12,508 nt of DNA, taken from Candidatus Parcubacteria bacterium. Its GTDB lineage: Bacteria > Patescibacteriota > Saccharimonadia > Saccharimonadales > Saccharimonadaceae. The notes under the pieces were generated by a model. It made no database searches, was not told the origin of the DNA, and worked only from the letters and a program-made list of their open reading frames with translations. A program made the translations under genes and the position numbers. The stretch lies in contig JAEWBQ010000006.1 in assembly GCA_023391075.1 (NCBI GenBank), forward strand, positions 1 to 12,508, in the 5' to 3' direction. Positions 1 through 5,398 of the stretch are shown piece by piece (position 1 is the first letter of the stretch; every line of letters begins with the position of its first letter).

Positions 1-389
1 GCTGTAGCCCCGTCATAGTGCGCCCCGTCACTAAGGCCGTCAACGTCCTTTTCGGGTGCGATCAGCCCGACAATTTCATCCATCTCCGCCGGGTCGTCAA
101 GCGGAAGTTGCACAATGATGCCGTGCACCGCCTCATCCGCATTAGCCTCGCGAATTGCCTGCGCCAAGGCTGCCTGCTCGACAATCCGCACGTCGGTATC
201 GATCAAAATATCTTCGCCATATGCTTGTTTCATACGGACATAGGCCCGGCTCGCAGCAGTCGCACCGGGTGTCATCAGAATCACGAGCTTTGGAAATGTT
301 TTCCATGCCTGACGAAGCGCCCTGACTTGTCGCGCCTGCCGTTCTTTAACATAATCGGCGAGCTCGGCGCCGTTGAGTAGTTTTGCCAT
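1..389 (-). CDS. folD: Bifunctional methylenetetrahydrofolate dehydrogenase/cyclohydrolase FolD, 5' part (3' end outside window)
   Basis: The N-terminal 129 residues are visible; the gene runs off the left edge. The family interconverts 5,10-methylene-THF, 5,10-methenyl-THF and 10-formyl-THF with NADP in the cytosol, supplying one-carbon units. The reading begins MAKLLNGAELADYVKERQ. The catalytic-site motif YVRMK is at residues 50-54, with Lys54 at the place of the conserved FolD lysine. The substrate-site motif VQLPL is at 93-97 and KDVDG at 114-118. The NADP-binding Rossmann half is outside the window. There is no Shine-Dalgarno sequence; a 17-bp-spaced promoter ends 9 nt before the ATG, so the mRNA is probably leaderless. 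It is divergent from the DUF5684 gene. GlyA, which makes the substrate methylene-THF, lies at the far end of the window. The family call is firm. Confidence 0.93.
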   Translation of the reverse strand, partial: MAKLLNGAELADYVKERQARQVRALRQAWKTFPKLVILMTPGATAASRAYVRMKQAYGEDILIDTDVRIVEQAALAQAIREANADEAVHGIIVQLPLDDPAEMDEIVGLIAPEKDVDGLSDGAHYDGAT

Positions 390-398
390 CTACATTTA

Positions 399-427
399 AT
401 GATAGCATCGTGCTACCATAGCACCAA
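399..427 (-). promoter_or_regulatory. folD promoter, leaderless type
   Basis: Read on the minus strand, TTGGTG (422-427), a 17-nt spacer and TATCAT (399-404) lie 9 nt before the folD ATG. Transcription would begin within 2-3 nt of the start codon. Confidence 0.6.
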
Positions 428-434
428 GATAACC

Positions 435-440
435 AAGGAG
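435..440 (+). promoter_or_regulatory. Shine-Dalgarno site deciding the start of the DUF5684 gene
   Basis: AAGGAG lies 6 nt before ATG 447. This selects 447 over the in-frame ATG at 399, which has no ribosome binding site and would add 16 residues. Confidence 0.8.
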
Positions 441-446
441 AACTTA

Positions 447-941
447 ATGCACTTCACATCACTACTAGCCCAGGCGGCAGACTCGTCTCAGCTCTTTAAT
501 GACCCAACTCCTGCGACACAAGCCACCAACGCAGCCGCCTTCGCAGGCATGGCCTTTGGCGTTGTTGTCTTTATGGTTCTCTGCTATGTTGTGGGTGCGC
601 TTCTTCTGGGACGTATCTTCAAGAAAGCGGGCGTCGAAGCATGGAAAGCCTGGGTGCCAGTATATAACGTCTGGGTCATGCTCGAACTCGGCGGCCAAGC
701 TGGCTGGTGGGCGATTCTCGCTTTCGTGCCGTTCGTTGGCATCGCAGCTGCGGTCTTCCAGTACATCGCTATGTATCGCATCGGCCTGCGCCTTGGCAAA
801 GAAGGCTGGTTCGTACTTCTCGCCATTTTCCTGCCGGTTGTCTGGCTGGCATGGCTGGCACTCGACAACTCAACTTGGCGCAGTGACGCAGCTCCAGTCG
901 CCCCGACGCAGACACCAGAATGGACGCCCCCTACGGCATAG
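447..941 (+). CDS. DUF5684-type small membrane protein
   Basis: The protein has 164 residues. After an Ala/Thr-rich N-terminus there are three hydrophobic segments at about 33-55, 87-109 and 120-139. The segment AGVEAWKAWVPVYN (61-74) followed by GGQAGWWAI and a second helix beginning FVPFVGI is the pattern of DUF5684 membrane proteins, known to me from Patescibacteria and Actinobacteria and sometimes fused to signal peptidase I. No peptidase domain is present here. The C-terminal tail is short and rich in Pro, Thr and Ala. The function of the family is unknown; it acts in the cytoplasmic membrane. The gene stands alone, divergent from folD, and ends 13 bp before a bidirectional terminator. 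The family assignment is from remembered sequence pattern, so moderately sure; the gene itself is certain. Confidence 0.82.
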   Translation: MHFTSLLAQAADSSQLFNDPTPATQATNAAAFAGMAFGVVVFMVLCYVVGALLLGRIFKKAGVEAWKAWVPVYNVWVMLELGGQAGWWAILAFVPFVGIAAAVFQYIAMYRIGLRLGKEGWFVLLAIFLPVVWLAWLALDNSTWRSDAAPVAPTQTPEWTPPTA

Positions 942-951
942 GATTTGCGCT

Positions 952-988
952 CATAAAAATAGCCGGCATATGACCGGCTATTTTTATG
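952..988. terminator. Bidirectional intrinsic terminator
   Basis: Stem 952-966 pairs perfectly with 974-988 around a 7-nt loop. The GC core CCGGCT is flanked by an A-run on one side and a T-run on the other, so it can stop both the DUF5684 gene (plus) and the pilin-like gene (minus). Confidence 0.88.
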
Positions 989-1000
989 CTATCTGGCGAT

Positions 1001-1282
1001 TTAGAATGACAGATTACTATTGAGCGCCGCGTCGTCAGCAGATGACGTCACGTCGGTCGAATCAAGCGTAGAAGCCGCCTTGTCCAGGTCAGCCGTCTTC
1101 GTGATGGTCGGCGTGGCTGTCGTCGTCTGCACTGTCGGCGTGCTGGTTTTGCTTGCCTGAGTCTGATGGCTTGCCTGCCACTTGTTATAGAACACGACTC
1201 CCAGACCACCGATGATTGCGATAATAGCAATCACCAAGCCGACTTCAACGATGGAAAATCCCTTAACATGTGTGCGCTTCAT
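1001..1282 (-). CDS. Headless type IV prepilin-like protein (93 aa)
   Basis: The N-terminus carries a class III (type IV prepilin) signal: a basic leader, Gly8, then FSIVE with Glu at mature position 5, and a hydrophobic helix to about residue 32. There is no pilin globular domain. A Thr-rich linker (about 41-63) is followed by an acidic Asp/Ser/Ala tail ending at residue 93. Mature length would be 85 residues, far below a usual pilin. The start ATG overlaps the stop of the upstream coiled-coil gene by 1 nt (TAATG), with GGGAG upstream, so translation is probably coupled. The gene is last in its operon, before the 952-988 terminator. It could be a small pilus-associated subunit or a membrane-anchored partner of the coiled-coil protein. 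Signal type is clear; role is unknown. Confidence 0.82.
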   Translation of the reverse strand: MKRTHVKGFSIVEVGLVIAIIAIIGGLGVVFYNKWQASHQTQASKTSTPTVQTTTATPTITKTADLDKAASTLDSTDVTSSADDAALNSNLSF

Positions 1283-2043
1283 TACTGATTGCTCCCTGTC
1301 GTTTGCGTAGTCGTGCTGGTAGTGTTGGACGAATCAGTCGTGGTCGACGTCGTCGCGTTCGCTTGGGCTGAACGTACGGCAACGATCAGATTCTTGATTG
1401 CCGTGCGGTAATCTTGCAGTGCCTTGATGACAGCAGCGTGTGCGTCTTTGAACTGCTGCCCGGCTAGCTGCGGGTTGGCATCCGCACATGAGAACGATGT
1501 ACTGCTGGCTTTTGCCGTCGCAATGGCGGTTTCGGCTGCAGTCTTCTTGGCATTCACGTCAGCCACGAGCGTGTCGTAGTTGGCGACCGTCTTACCCTTG
1601 CTGGCGTAAAACGCTTCGACTCGCGAGGCGATGTCGCTAAAGACATTCAAGTGATTCGTCGATGTCGTTACCATCGAGCTCATGTGCTGCGTAATGCCCT
1701 GTTGGCGTGCTTCGCAGACCTTAAGTCGCGCTGCTTCGAGCCGGCTCTTCGCTTGGTCGCGCTTTGCTTTCAGCTCTTGTTGCGCCTTTTCGATACGGCT
1801 ATTGATCGCCGACTCGGTCTGCGTTTCAGTCTCAGGGCTCGCCTGGACTTCATTGTCCGTCGTCTTGGCTTCTACTTGAGTTGTTGAGTTTCCGGTCTGG
1901 CCGGTAGTAGTGGTCGACTGCTCAGCATTGACTTGTCCGTCACGCGCGTAGGCCTGTCCACCATACGTTACAAAGACGAGTGCACCTGCGGCGAGTACGA
2001 TCAGCCCAGTCTTCGCCAGGCTCTTGGATCGAAATTGCTTCAC
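1282..2043 (-). CDS. Secreted coiled-coil protein with Ser/Thr-rich C-terminus
   Basis: The protein has 253 residues and I recognise no named family. A basic N-terminus and hydrophobic stretch (12-28) followed by QAYA suggests a Sec signal peptide with cleavage near residue 33. A Thr/Gln-rich stretch (40-77) leads into a charged helical, probably coiled-coil segment (about 79-114). More helical sequence follows to about 229, then a Thr/Ser tail (230-253). Two cysteines, Cys110 and Cys186, could form one disulfide outside the cell. There is no LPXTG-like sorting signal or C-terminal anchor. The GTG start at 2043 is chosen because AAAGGA lies just upstream and the signal peptide begins there; an upstream TTG at 2106 lacks such a site. 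It sits between a sortase and a headless pilin, which suggests a surface role. Confidence 0.8.
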   Translation of the reverse strand: MKQFRSKSLAKTGLIVLAAGALVFVTYGGQAYARDGQVNAEQSTTTTGQTGNSTTQVEAKTTDNEVQASPETETQTESAINSRIEKAQQELKAKRDQAKSRLEAARLKVCEARQQGITQHMSSMVTTSTNHLNVFSDIASRVEAFYASKGKTVANYDTLVADVNAKKTAAETAIATAKASSTSFSCADANPQLAGQQFKDAHAAVIKALQDYRTAIKNLIVAVRSAQANATTSTTTDSSNTTSTTTQTTGSNQ

Positions 2044-2072
2044 GTTGCATTGTTCCTTTTTTAGTAATAACG

Positions 2073-2101
2073 ATTCTATCGTACGGCCGAGCAGCCCAAA
2101 A
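2073..2101 (-). promoter_or_regulatory. Possible promoter of the coiled-coil gene
   Basis: On the minus strand TTTTGG (2096-2101), 17 nt, TAGAAT (2073-2078), followed by a short leader with AAAGGA before GTG 2043. The -35 match is weak; read-through from the sortase gene is the alternative. Confidence 0.4.
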
Positions 2102-2145
2102 CACAAGCGCTTTTAGGTGACCCTCCCGGCACTCTCAGCCCCGTA

Positions 2146-2808
2146 TCATATGCGTTTTGCGACGACTATCAGGCGGCTGTCATAGGCATAGCGCTGAGCG
2201 TCAAATTGGCCAATACAGGTCATCAATACCAGGCTCTGCGCATTACCGTTATGCGGCCCGAGTAAGGCCGTCATATCAACCTGACCTAGCTGCTTTGCCT
2301 CGACGCTTTGCACTGCGTAGTGAAGCAGCTCGCCGCTGCCGCGTTCGATCGTCATCATGTCACCTGGCGCCAGCTCGTGCAGCCGCACGAACACCGCCGG
2401 CAGCGTCGGTCCGCTGATATGGCCATCAATAAAAGCCGTACCTGATTCACTCGGCTTGGCGCTACCCTCGTACCAGCCCACATCCCAAATGCCCTCAGGG
2501 GCAGCGATCGCACCGCTGTCATTCAACCCCAGTCTCAGAACGCGTGCATGCACGCCGATCTTGTCAATCGTGAGATAGCGTGGCAAATCTGGCGCCACGA
2601 CATACTGTGTCTTTTGCTCAGTCGTCACCTCGTGCTCGTCGGTACCTTCGCGTGCAGACGCCCTGCCGGATTCTGCCGACTGCAAAAACGCCGTCGTCGC
2701 CCGATGATCCTGCCAATTGACCCACGCAATATACCCGGCGCCTGCCACTAGACAGAGCGCCAACAGCGCCACGCTTACGCCCAGAAAAGTTTTACGCCGA
2801 TATGCCAT
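2146..2808 (-). CDS. Sortase, class F-like
   Basis: The 220-residue protein has one N-terminal membrane helix (about 8-31) and an extracellular sortase domain. The catalytic triad is visible: His130 in DGH, Cys198 in the LMTCIG motif, and Arg212 in the DSRLIVVA strand. PRYLTIDKIG (76-85) and GWYEGS (111-116) match the opening of class F-like sortases. The family cleaves a C-terminal sorting motif and joins the protein to an acceptor. No LPXTG-like substrate is encoded in the window, so its client is elsewhere or uses another motif. It lies 49 bp downstream of a prepilin gene on the same strand. TATACT sits 6 nt before the ATG with no usable Shine-Dalgarno sequence, so its own transcript would be leaderless. 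The family is firm; the class is moderately sure. Confidence 0.9.
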   Translation of the reverse strand: MAYRRKTFLGVSVALLALCLVAGAGYIAWVNWQDHRATTAFLQSAESGRASAREGTDEHEVTTEQKTQYVVAPDLPRYLTIDKIGVHARVLRLGLNDSGAIAAPEGIWDVGWYEGSAKPSESGTAFIDGHISGPTLPAVFVRLHELAPGDMMTIERGSGELLHYAVQSVEAKQLGQVDMTALLGPHNGNAQSLVLMTCIGQFDAQRYAYDSRLIVVAKRI

Positions 2809-2814
2809 GCAGTC

Positions 2815-2820
2815 AGTATA
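2815..2820 (-). promoter_or_regulatory. -10 element of the sortase gene, leaderless type
   Basis: TATACT on the minus strand, 6 nt (GACTGC) before the ATG. The -35 region at 17 bp is poor (AGGGTG). The start site would coincide with the start codon. Confidence 0.5.
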
Positions 2821-2857
2821 CCAGCTAGCCTCCCGCGCACCCTGCGCGATACCTTCA

Positions 2858-3418
2858 CTAAAGCCCCGGCAAGCTCGCGTTGCACTGCGTGCCGCCGCCC
2901 TGTACGTTCGTGGCGATTATCGTTACGCCACCCGGAGACCCACAGCCCGGCGCGCCAGCCAGAAAATACAAGATGTTTGCCGCCATGCCGTCAGCGGACG
3001 AGTGATAATATGCACCAGCATAACTATCAACACCGCAGCCGATTTGTTGGGTACTCGGCGCGGGAACGGAAGATGCCACCGTATGCACCGCCGTATCAAA
3101 TGACGCCACGTATCCCGCGCCGCCTGCTCCATAGCACGTGGCAGCCGAACTGGTCACATTGGCACACCTCGTACCAGAGGGGCCGAGACATGGATAGCCG
3201 GTGTTGATAGGGTAAGTACCATTTTGCACTGCATAGGCATGCAGCACCCGGGCATAGCCTGCGATTGATTCGACCGTCTGCGTATTATTCGCCTTTTGCT
3301 GGATGCCGTTATACGTCACGATGACGATTGCCGCCAAAATCGCGATAACGATAATGACGATCAGTAGCTCGACGATAGTGAAGCCACGCGTGCGGTGAAG
3401 TATGTGATGCCCTTTCAT
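2858..3418 (-). CDS. Cys-rich type IV prepilin
   Basis: With ATG 3418 the protein has 186 residues: a 12-residue basic leader ending in Gly, then FTIVELLIVIIVIAILAA with Glu at mature position 5, the classic pilin helix. The mature protein would be about 174 residues. The head contains six cysteines and many Gly, Ser and Tyr residues, suggesting several disulfides outside the cell. The first 22 mature residues are identical to those of the two prepilins at 10183 and 10828. A TATAAT box ends 10 nt before ATG 3418 and there is no Shine-Dalgarno sequence. The alternative upstream in-frame ATG at 3430 overlaps that box and is less likely. It heads the minus-strand block with the sortase and may be a minor or adhesive pilin. 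Confidence 0.9.
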   Translation of the reverse strand: MKGHHILHRTRGFTIVELLIVIIVIAILAAIVIVTYNGIQQKANNTQTVESIAGYARVLHAYAVQNGTYPINTGYPCLGPSGTRCANVTSSAATCYGAGGAGYVASFDTAVHTVASSVPAPSTQQIGCGVDSYAGAYYHSSADGMAANILYFLAGAPGCGSPGGVTIIATNVQGGGTQCNASLPGL

Positions 3419-3428
3419 AACTACTGTC

Positions 3429-3434
3429 ATTATA
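3429..3434 (-). promoter_or_regulatory. -10 element of the Cys-rich prepilin gene
   Basis: TATAAT on the minus strand, 10 nt before ATG 3418. The -35 region at 17 bp is weak. It predicts a leader of about 3-4 nt. Confidence 0.5.
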
Positions 3435-3493
3435 ATACACGAGCGAAAGCGGGTTGCTCCACTCAAACTTCTGGGCGTTTGCCTGTCCTAAAG

Positions 3494-3521
3494 AAAAAAT
3501 CACCCCGTAGGATGATCTTTT
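3494..3521 (-). terminator. Intrinsic terminator of tRNA-Lys
   Basis: On the minus strand ATCATCC pairs with GGGTGAT (one T-G pair) around a short loop, followed by six T. It lies 3 nt after the tRNA CCA end. Confidence 0.75.
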
Positions 3522-3523
3522 CA

Positions 3524-3600
3524 TGGAGGGCCAGGTGGGGCTTGAACCCACGACACCCTGCTTAAGAGGCAGGTGCTCTAACCAGCTGAGCTACTGGCCC
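3524..3600 (-). tRNA. tRNA-Lys(CTT), CCA encoded
   Basis: The cloverleaf folds completely: acceptor GGGCCAG/CTGGCCC, D stem GCTC/GAGC, anticodon stem CCTGC/GCAGG with loop CTCTTAA, and T arm GTGGG TTCAAGC CCCAC. The anticodon CTT reads AAG. The genome encodes CCA after position 73. The discriminator base is U, which is unusual for a lysine tRNA (normally a purine). The gene has its own strong promoter and terminator. Confidence 0.95.
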
Positions 3601-3612
3601 GTAACTCTGTTC

Positions 3613-3641
3613 ATACTAGCAAATCGAGGCCATTTTGTCAA
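3613..3641 (-). promoter_or_regulatory. tRNA-Lys promoter
   Basis: Minus strand TTGACA (3636-3641), 17-nt spacer, TAGTAT (3613-3618). The -35 box is a perfect consensus. Transcription should begin about 6 nt before the tRNA. Confidence 0.85.
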
Positions 3642-3650
3642 TACTGCTCA

Positions 3651-3670
3651 TCTGTAATCTAGATTACAGA
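3651..3670. promoter_or_regulatory. Perfect 20-bp palindrome, probable operator
   Basis: TCTGTAATCTAGATTACAGA is a perfect palindrome lying at the expected -35 region of the small membrane protein gene (-10 TATAGT at 3690-3695) and 10 bp from the -35 of the divergent tRNA-Lys promoter. Its core has the form TGTAA-N6-TTACA, as does the palindrome at 6360-6375. Confidence 0.65.
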
Positions 3671-3689
3671 CTCGACTCGCCCTAGCCCG

Positions 3690-3695
3690 TATAGT
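3690..3695 (+). promoter_or_regulatory. -10 element of the small membrane protein gene
   Basis: TATAGT, 32 nt before ATG 3728. No good -35 is present; that position overlaps the edge of the 3651-3670 palindrome, which would fit an activator-dependent or repressible promoter. Confidence 0.5.
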
Positions 3696-3727
3696 ATCCT
3701 CATGCCTAACCCAATAAAGGAGGATAT

Positions 3728-3949
3728 ATGGCTGATAAAGAAACTGTTGTCGTCGACAACCACGAAGTACGCGAACCGCGTTCCACCCGTATGGGCGTCG
3801 GCACGGGCATTATCGTTGCCCTGCTGGTCATCGTCGTGCTTTTCCTGCTGCTTGGTGGTCTGCGCCCCCTCATGAACAGCAACTCGACGAGCAACTCAAC
3901 TACTACCCCTACGAGCTCCACAACTCAAACCCCTAGCACTACCCGCTAA
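3728..3949 (+). CDS. Small single-pass membrane protein with Ser/Thr-rich tail
   Basis: The 73-residue protein has a charged N-terminus (1-22), one strongly hydrophobic helix (about 24-44), and a 29-residue tail made almost only of Ser, Thr, Asn and Pro. I recognise no family. Basic residues before the helix (R15, R18, R21) suggest the N-terminus is inside and the Ser/Thr tail outside, where it could be glycosylated or form a spacer. The Shine-Dalgarno sequence AAAGGAGG (3716-3723), 4 nt before the ATG, is the best in the window, suggesting strong translation. The gene is a single unit with an operator-like palindrome upstream and its own terminator downstream. Confidence 0.8.
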   Translation: MADKETVVVDNHEVREPRSTRMGVGTGIIVALLVIVVLFLLLGGLRPLMNSNSTSNSTTTPTSSTTQTPSTTR

Positions 3950-3970
3950 TTCTCTGCCCTTACCCTCGCT

Positions 3971-3998
3971 AAATCCCGGCCGTCTGCCGGGATTTTTT
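3971..3998 (+). terminator. Intrinsic terminator of the small membrane protein gene
   Basis: Stem 3971-3980 pairs with 3986-3995 (10 bp, core CCCGGC/GCCGGG) around a 5-nt loop, ending in six T. Confidence 0.9.
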
Positions 3999-4020
3999 AT
4001 GACGTCATCAACACTCGGGT

Positions 4021-4055
4021 ACGAAAAAATCCCACCATGCGGTCGGATCTTTTCG
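4021..4055 (-). terminator. Intrinsic terminator of tRNA-Arg(TCG)
   Basis: On the minus strand GATCC..ACC pairs with GGT..GGGAT (one G-G mismatch) and is followed by six T. Outer ACGAAAA/TTTTCGT extends the stem. It begins directly after the tRNA CCA end. Confidence 0.8.
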
Positions 4056-4132
4056 TGGTACACCCGGCAAGATTCGAACTTGCGACACCTGGTTCCGAAG
4101 ACCAGTGCTCTAATCCACTGAGCTACGGGTGC
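4056..4132 (-). tRNA. tRNA-Arg(TCG), CCA encoded
   Basis: Full cloverleaf: acceptor GCACCCG/CGGGTGT, D stem GCTC/GAGC, anticodon stem CTGGT/ACCAG with loop CTTCGGA, T arm GCAAG TTCGAAT CTTGC, A73 and encoded CCA. The anticodon TCG reads CGA and possibly other CGN codons. The first acceptor pair is a G1-U72 wobble. Confidence 0.95.
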
Positions 4133-4143
4133 GTAACCTAGCT

Positions 4144-4152
4144 ATTATAACA
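4144..4152 (-). promoter_or_regulatory. Extended -10 promoter of tRNA-Arg(TCG)
   Basis: TGTTATAAT on the minus strand, an extended -10 (TG-N-TATAAT) located 11 nt before the tRNA. No clear -35 is present. Confidence 0.65.
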
Positions 4153-4193
4153 GATTGAAATCGTTTTCCACATCTGTTCAGTCATAGTGCAAC

Positions 4194-4208
4194 TTGTTAC
4201 ACTAACAA
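4194..4208. repeat. Inverted repeat TTGTTA-CAC-TAACAA
   Basis: A perfect 6-bp inverted repeat with a 3-nt centre, between the tRNA-Arg(TCG) promoter and the divergent gene at 4241. It could be an operator; no promoter for 4241 is clear enough to place it. Confidence 0.35.
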
Positions 4209-4240
4209 TACATCATAAGCGTAATCACATAAGGATGGGT

Positions 4241-4807
4241 ATGGATCGCAGTACACTCGACAAACTAATTTCTTCAACCGGCCTAATCATCGGTATCGTT
4301 CTCCTGGCGGCAGCTGGCATTCTCGTATATGCATCGAATTTCATTCACGGCCAAGTCCACGATAACCTCGTTTCAGAAAAAATCATGTTCCCGGCCGCAA
4401 ACGACGCCAGCTACACCAGTCTGCCCGCTACAGACAAAACCGCCATCGCACCGTATGTCGGCCAGCAACTCCTCACCGGCAAACAAGCCGAAGTCTTTGC
4501 GAATCATTACATCGCCATACACCTGCGAAAAATCGGCAGCGGCAAGACCTATTCCGAGTTAAGCGCCGAGTCAGTCGCAAACCCCAATGACACAGCACTT
4601 GCCAGCAAGGTAAATACTGTCTTCCGCGGCGAAACCCTGCGCGGCATCCTACTAAATGCCTATGCTTTCGACACCATGGCAACAGTTGCCCGCCTGGCCG
4701 CCCTGGGGGCTCTCATCGCCGGCGGCATCCTGGCTATCCTGGCACTGCTCGGCTTCAAGCACGCGAGCAAAGTCGCCAGCAAGCCGGCAGCCAAAAAACG
4801 TCGCTAA
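4241..4807 (+). CDS. Two-pass membrane protein with extracellular domain
   Basis: The 188-residue protein has membrane helices at about 13-35 and 145-172, an extracytoplasmic domain between them, and a basic cytoplasmic tail (KHASKVASKPAAKKRR). The domain includes SEKIMFPA, a Gly-Gln-Gln motif, HYIAIHL and GKTYSELSAE, then a segment leading into the second helix. This order resembles a widespread actinobacterial membrane protein family, often loosely labelled aromatic ring-opening dioxygenase LigA, although nothing here suggests an enzyme. That similarity is from memory and is an inference. ATG 4241 is chosen because AAGGA lies 5 nt upstream; an ATG at 4235 overlaps that site. It converges with yqeG, leaving 7 bp between stop codons and no visible terminator. 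Confidence 0.82.
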   Translation: MDRSTLDKLISSTGLIIGIVLLAAAGILVYASNFIHGQVHDNLVSEKIMFPAANDASYTSLPATDKTAIAPYVGQQLLTGKQAEVFANHYIAIHLRKIGSGKTYSELSAESVANPNDTALASKVNTVFRGETLRGILLNAYAFDTMATVARLAALGALIAGGILAILALLGFKHASKVASKPAAKKRR

Positions 4808-4814
4808 GTGCCTC

Positions 4815-5363
4815 TTATTCCTCGAGCGAGCGGTGCCGTTTCAGGTACCGCTTTTCGATTGTCCGCAGGCGCGTCAAACGATCGATCCACATATCAGGAC
4901 CGTGCGGATCCACCATCACCGTCACTAAGCCAGCTCGGTTCCCGCCCAACACGTCGGTAAATAATCGGTCACCAATCATCGCGATCTCATGCGGCGCGCA
5001 CTTCGCCTGGCTTAGCAGGCGTTTATAATATTGCCGCCCCGGCTTACGAATGAACCTTGTCGCCAGAACCCGCCCGGCATTGATATGTTTGGCGATTTCA
5101 TCGAGATTGCGCCGGCTATTGCTGGCGATAAATATCCCTTCGATCACACCCTCGCGTACCTTGCCGTTCAGCAGCTCCGCTAAGCCCGCGTCCAGCACGA
5201 GGGCGCGGTTATGCGTCAACGTCTGGTCAACATCGAGCGCAATATAGCGCACACCCTGGCGCCGCAGTTCGTCGTAATCAATCGTTTGAACGCTCGTCGC
5301 AAAATAATCTGGCACGAAACCGTGCGACTTACTGTGCCGGCGTCGACGACGTGATGGTTGCAT
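4815..5363 (-). CDS. YqeG-family HAD (class IIIA-type) phosphatase
   Basis: The 182-residue protein has all four HAD motifs: DVDQT (44-48, nucleophile Asp44 and acid/base Asp46), Ser81 in ASN, Lys107 in RKP, and GDRLFTD (131-137) with Asp132 and Asp137. The segment PDYF..SV..ID...L...G before motif I is typical of YqeG, a small cytosolic HAD family with poorly defined substrates; some relatives act on phosphatidylglycerophosphate. There is no cap domain, as expected for this group. The N-terminus is a basic patch (SRRRRRHSK). No Shine-Dalgarno sequence is present; TATACT ends 6 nt before the ATG, so a leaderless transcript is likely. It is divergent from the DagK-like gene, which also points to lipid metabolism but does not prove it. 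Confidence 0.9.
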   Translation of the reverse strand: MQPSRRRRRHSKSHGFVPDYFATSVQTIDYDELRRQGVRYIALDVDQTLTHNRALVLDAGLAELLNGKVREGVIEGIFIASNSRRNLDEIAKHINAGRVLATRFIRKPGRQYYKRLLSQAKCAPHEIAMIGDRLFTDVLGGNRAGLVTVMVDPHGPDMWIDRLTRLRTIEKRYLKRHRSLEE

Positions 5364-5386
5364 ACTCTTAGTATAATGAATATAGT
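5358..5386 (+). promoter_or_regulatory. dagK-like gene promoter, leaderless type
   Basis: TTGCAT (5358-5363), 17-nt spacer, TATAGT (5381-5386), then 6 nt to ATG 5393. The -35 box overlaps the start codon of the divergent yqeG. A second hexamer TATAAT at 5372-5377 has no -35 partner. Confidence 0.68.
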
Positions 5387-5398
5387 CAAGTCATGAAA
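5370..5398 (-). promoter_or_regulatory. yqeG promoter, leaderless type
   Basis: Minus strand TTTCAT (5393-5398), 17-nt spacer, TATACT (5370-5375), then 6 nt to the ATG at 5363. The -35 box overlaps the start codon of the divergent dagK-like gene. Confidence 0.6.

Noticed and set aside
18..380. Plus-strand open frame of 120 codons opposite folD
   Set aside because: It is antisense to a clear FolD reading with catalytic motifs and has no family features.
2044..2106. Extended start (TTG 2106) for the coiled-coil protein
   Set aside because: It adds a stretch without a ribosome binding site and buries the signal peptide; the GTG at 2043 has AAAGGA upstream.
3419..3466. Longer N-terminus for the Cys-rich prepilin
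   Set aside because: The extra codons overlap the TATAAT box and would give an unusually long prepilin leader.
4185..4201. TGCAAC-TT-GTTACA as a third TetR operator
   Set aside because: The arms differ by one base and the spacing is 2 bp shorter than in the two perfect palindromes.
4808..4814. A terminator between the converging genes at 4807 and 4815
   Set aside because: No stem followed by a T-run is visible in or near the 7-bp gap on either strand.
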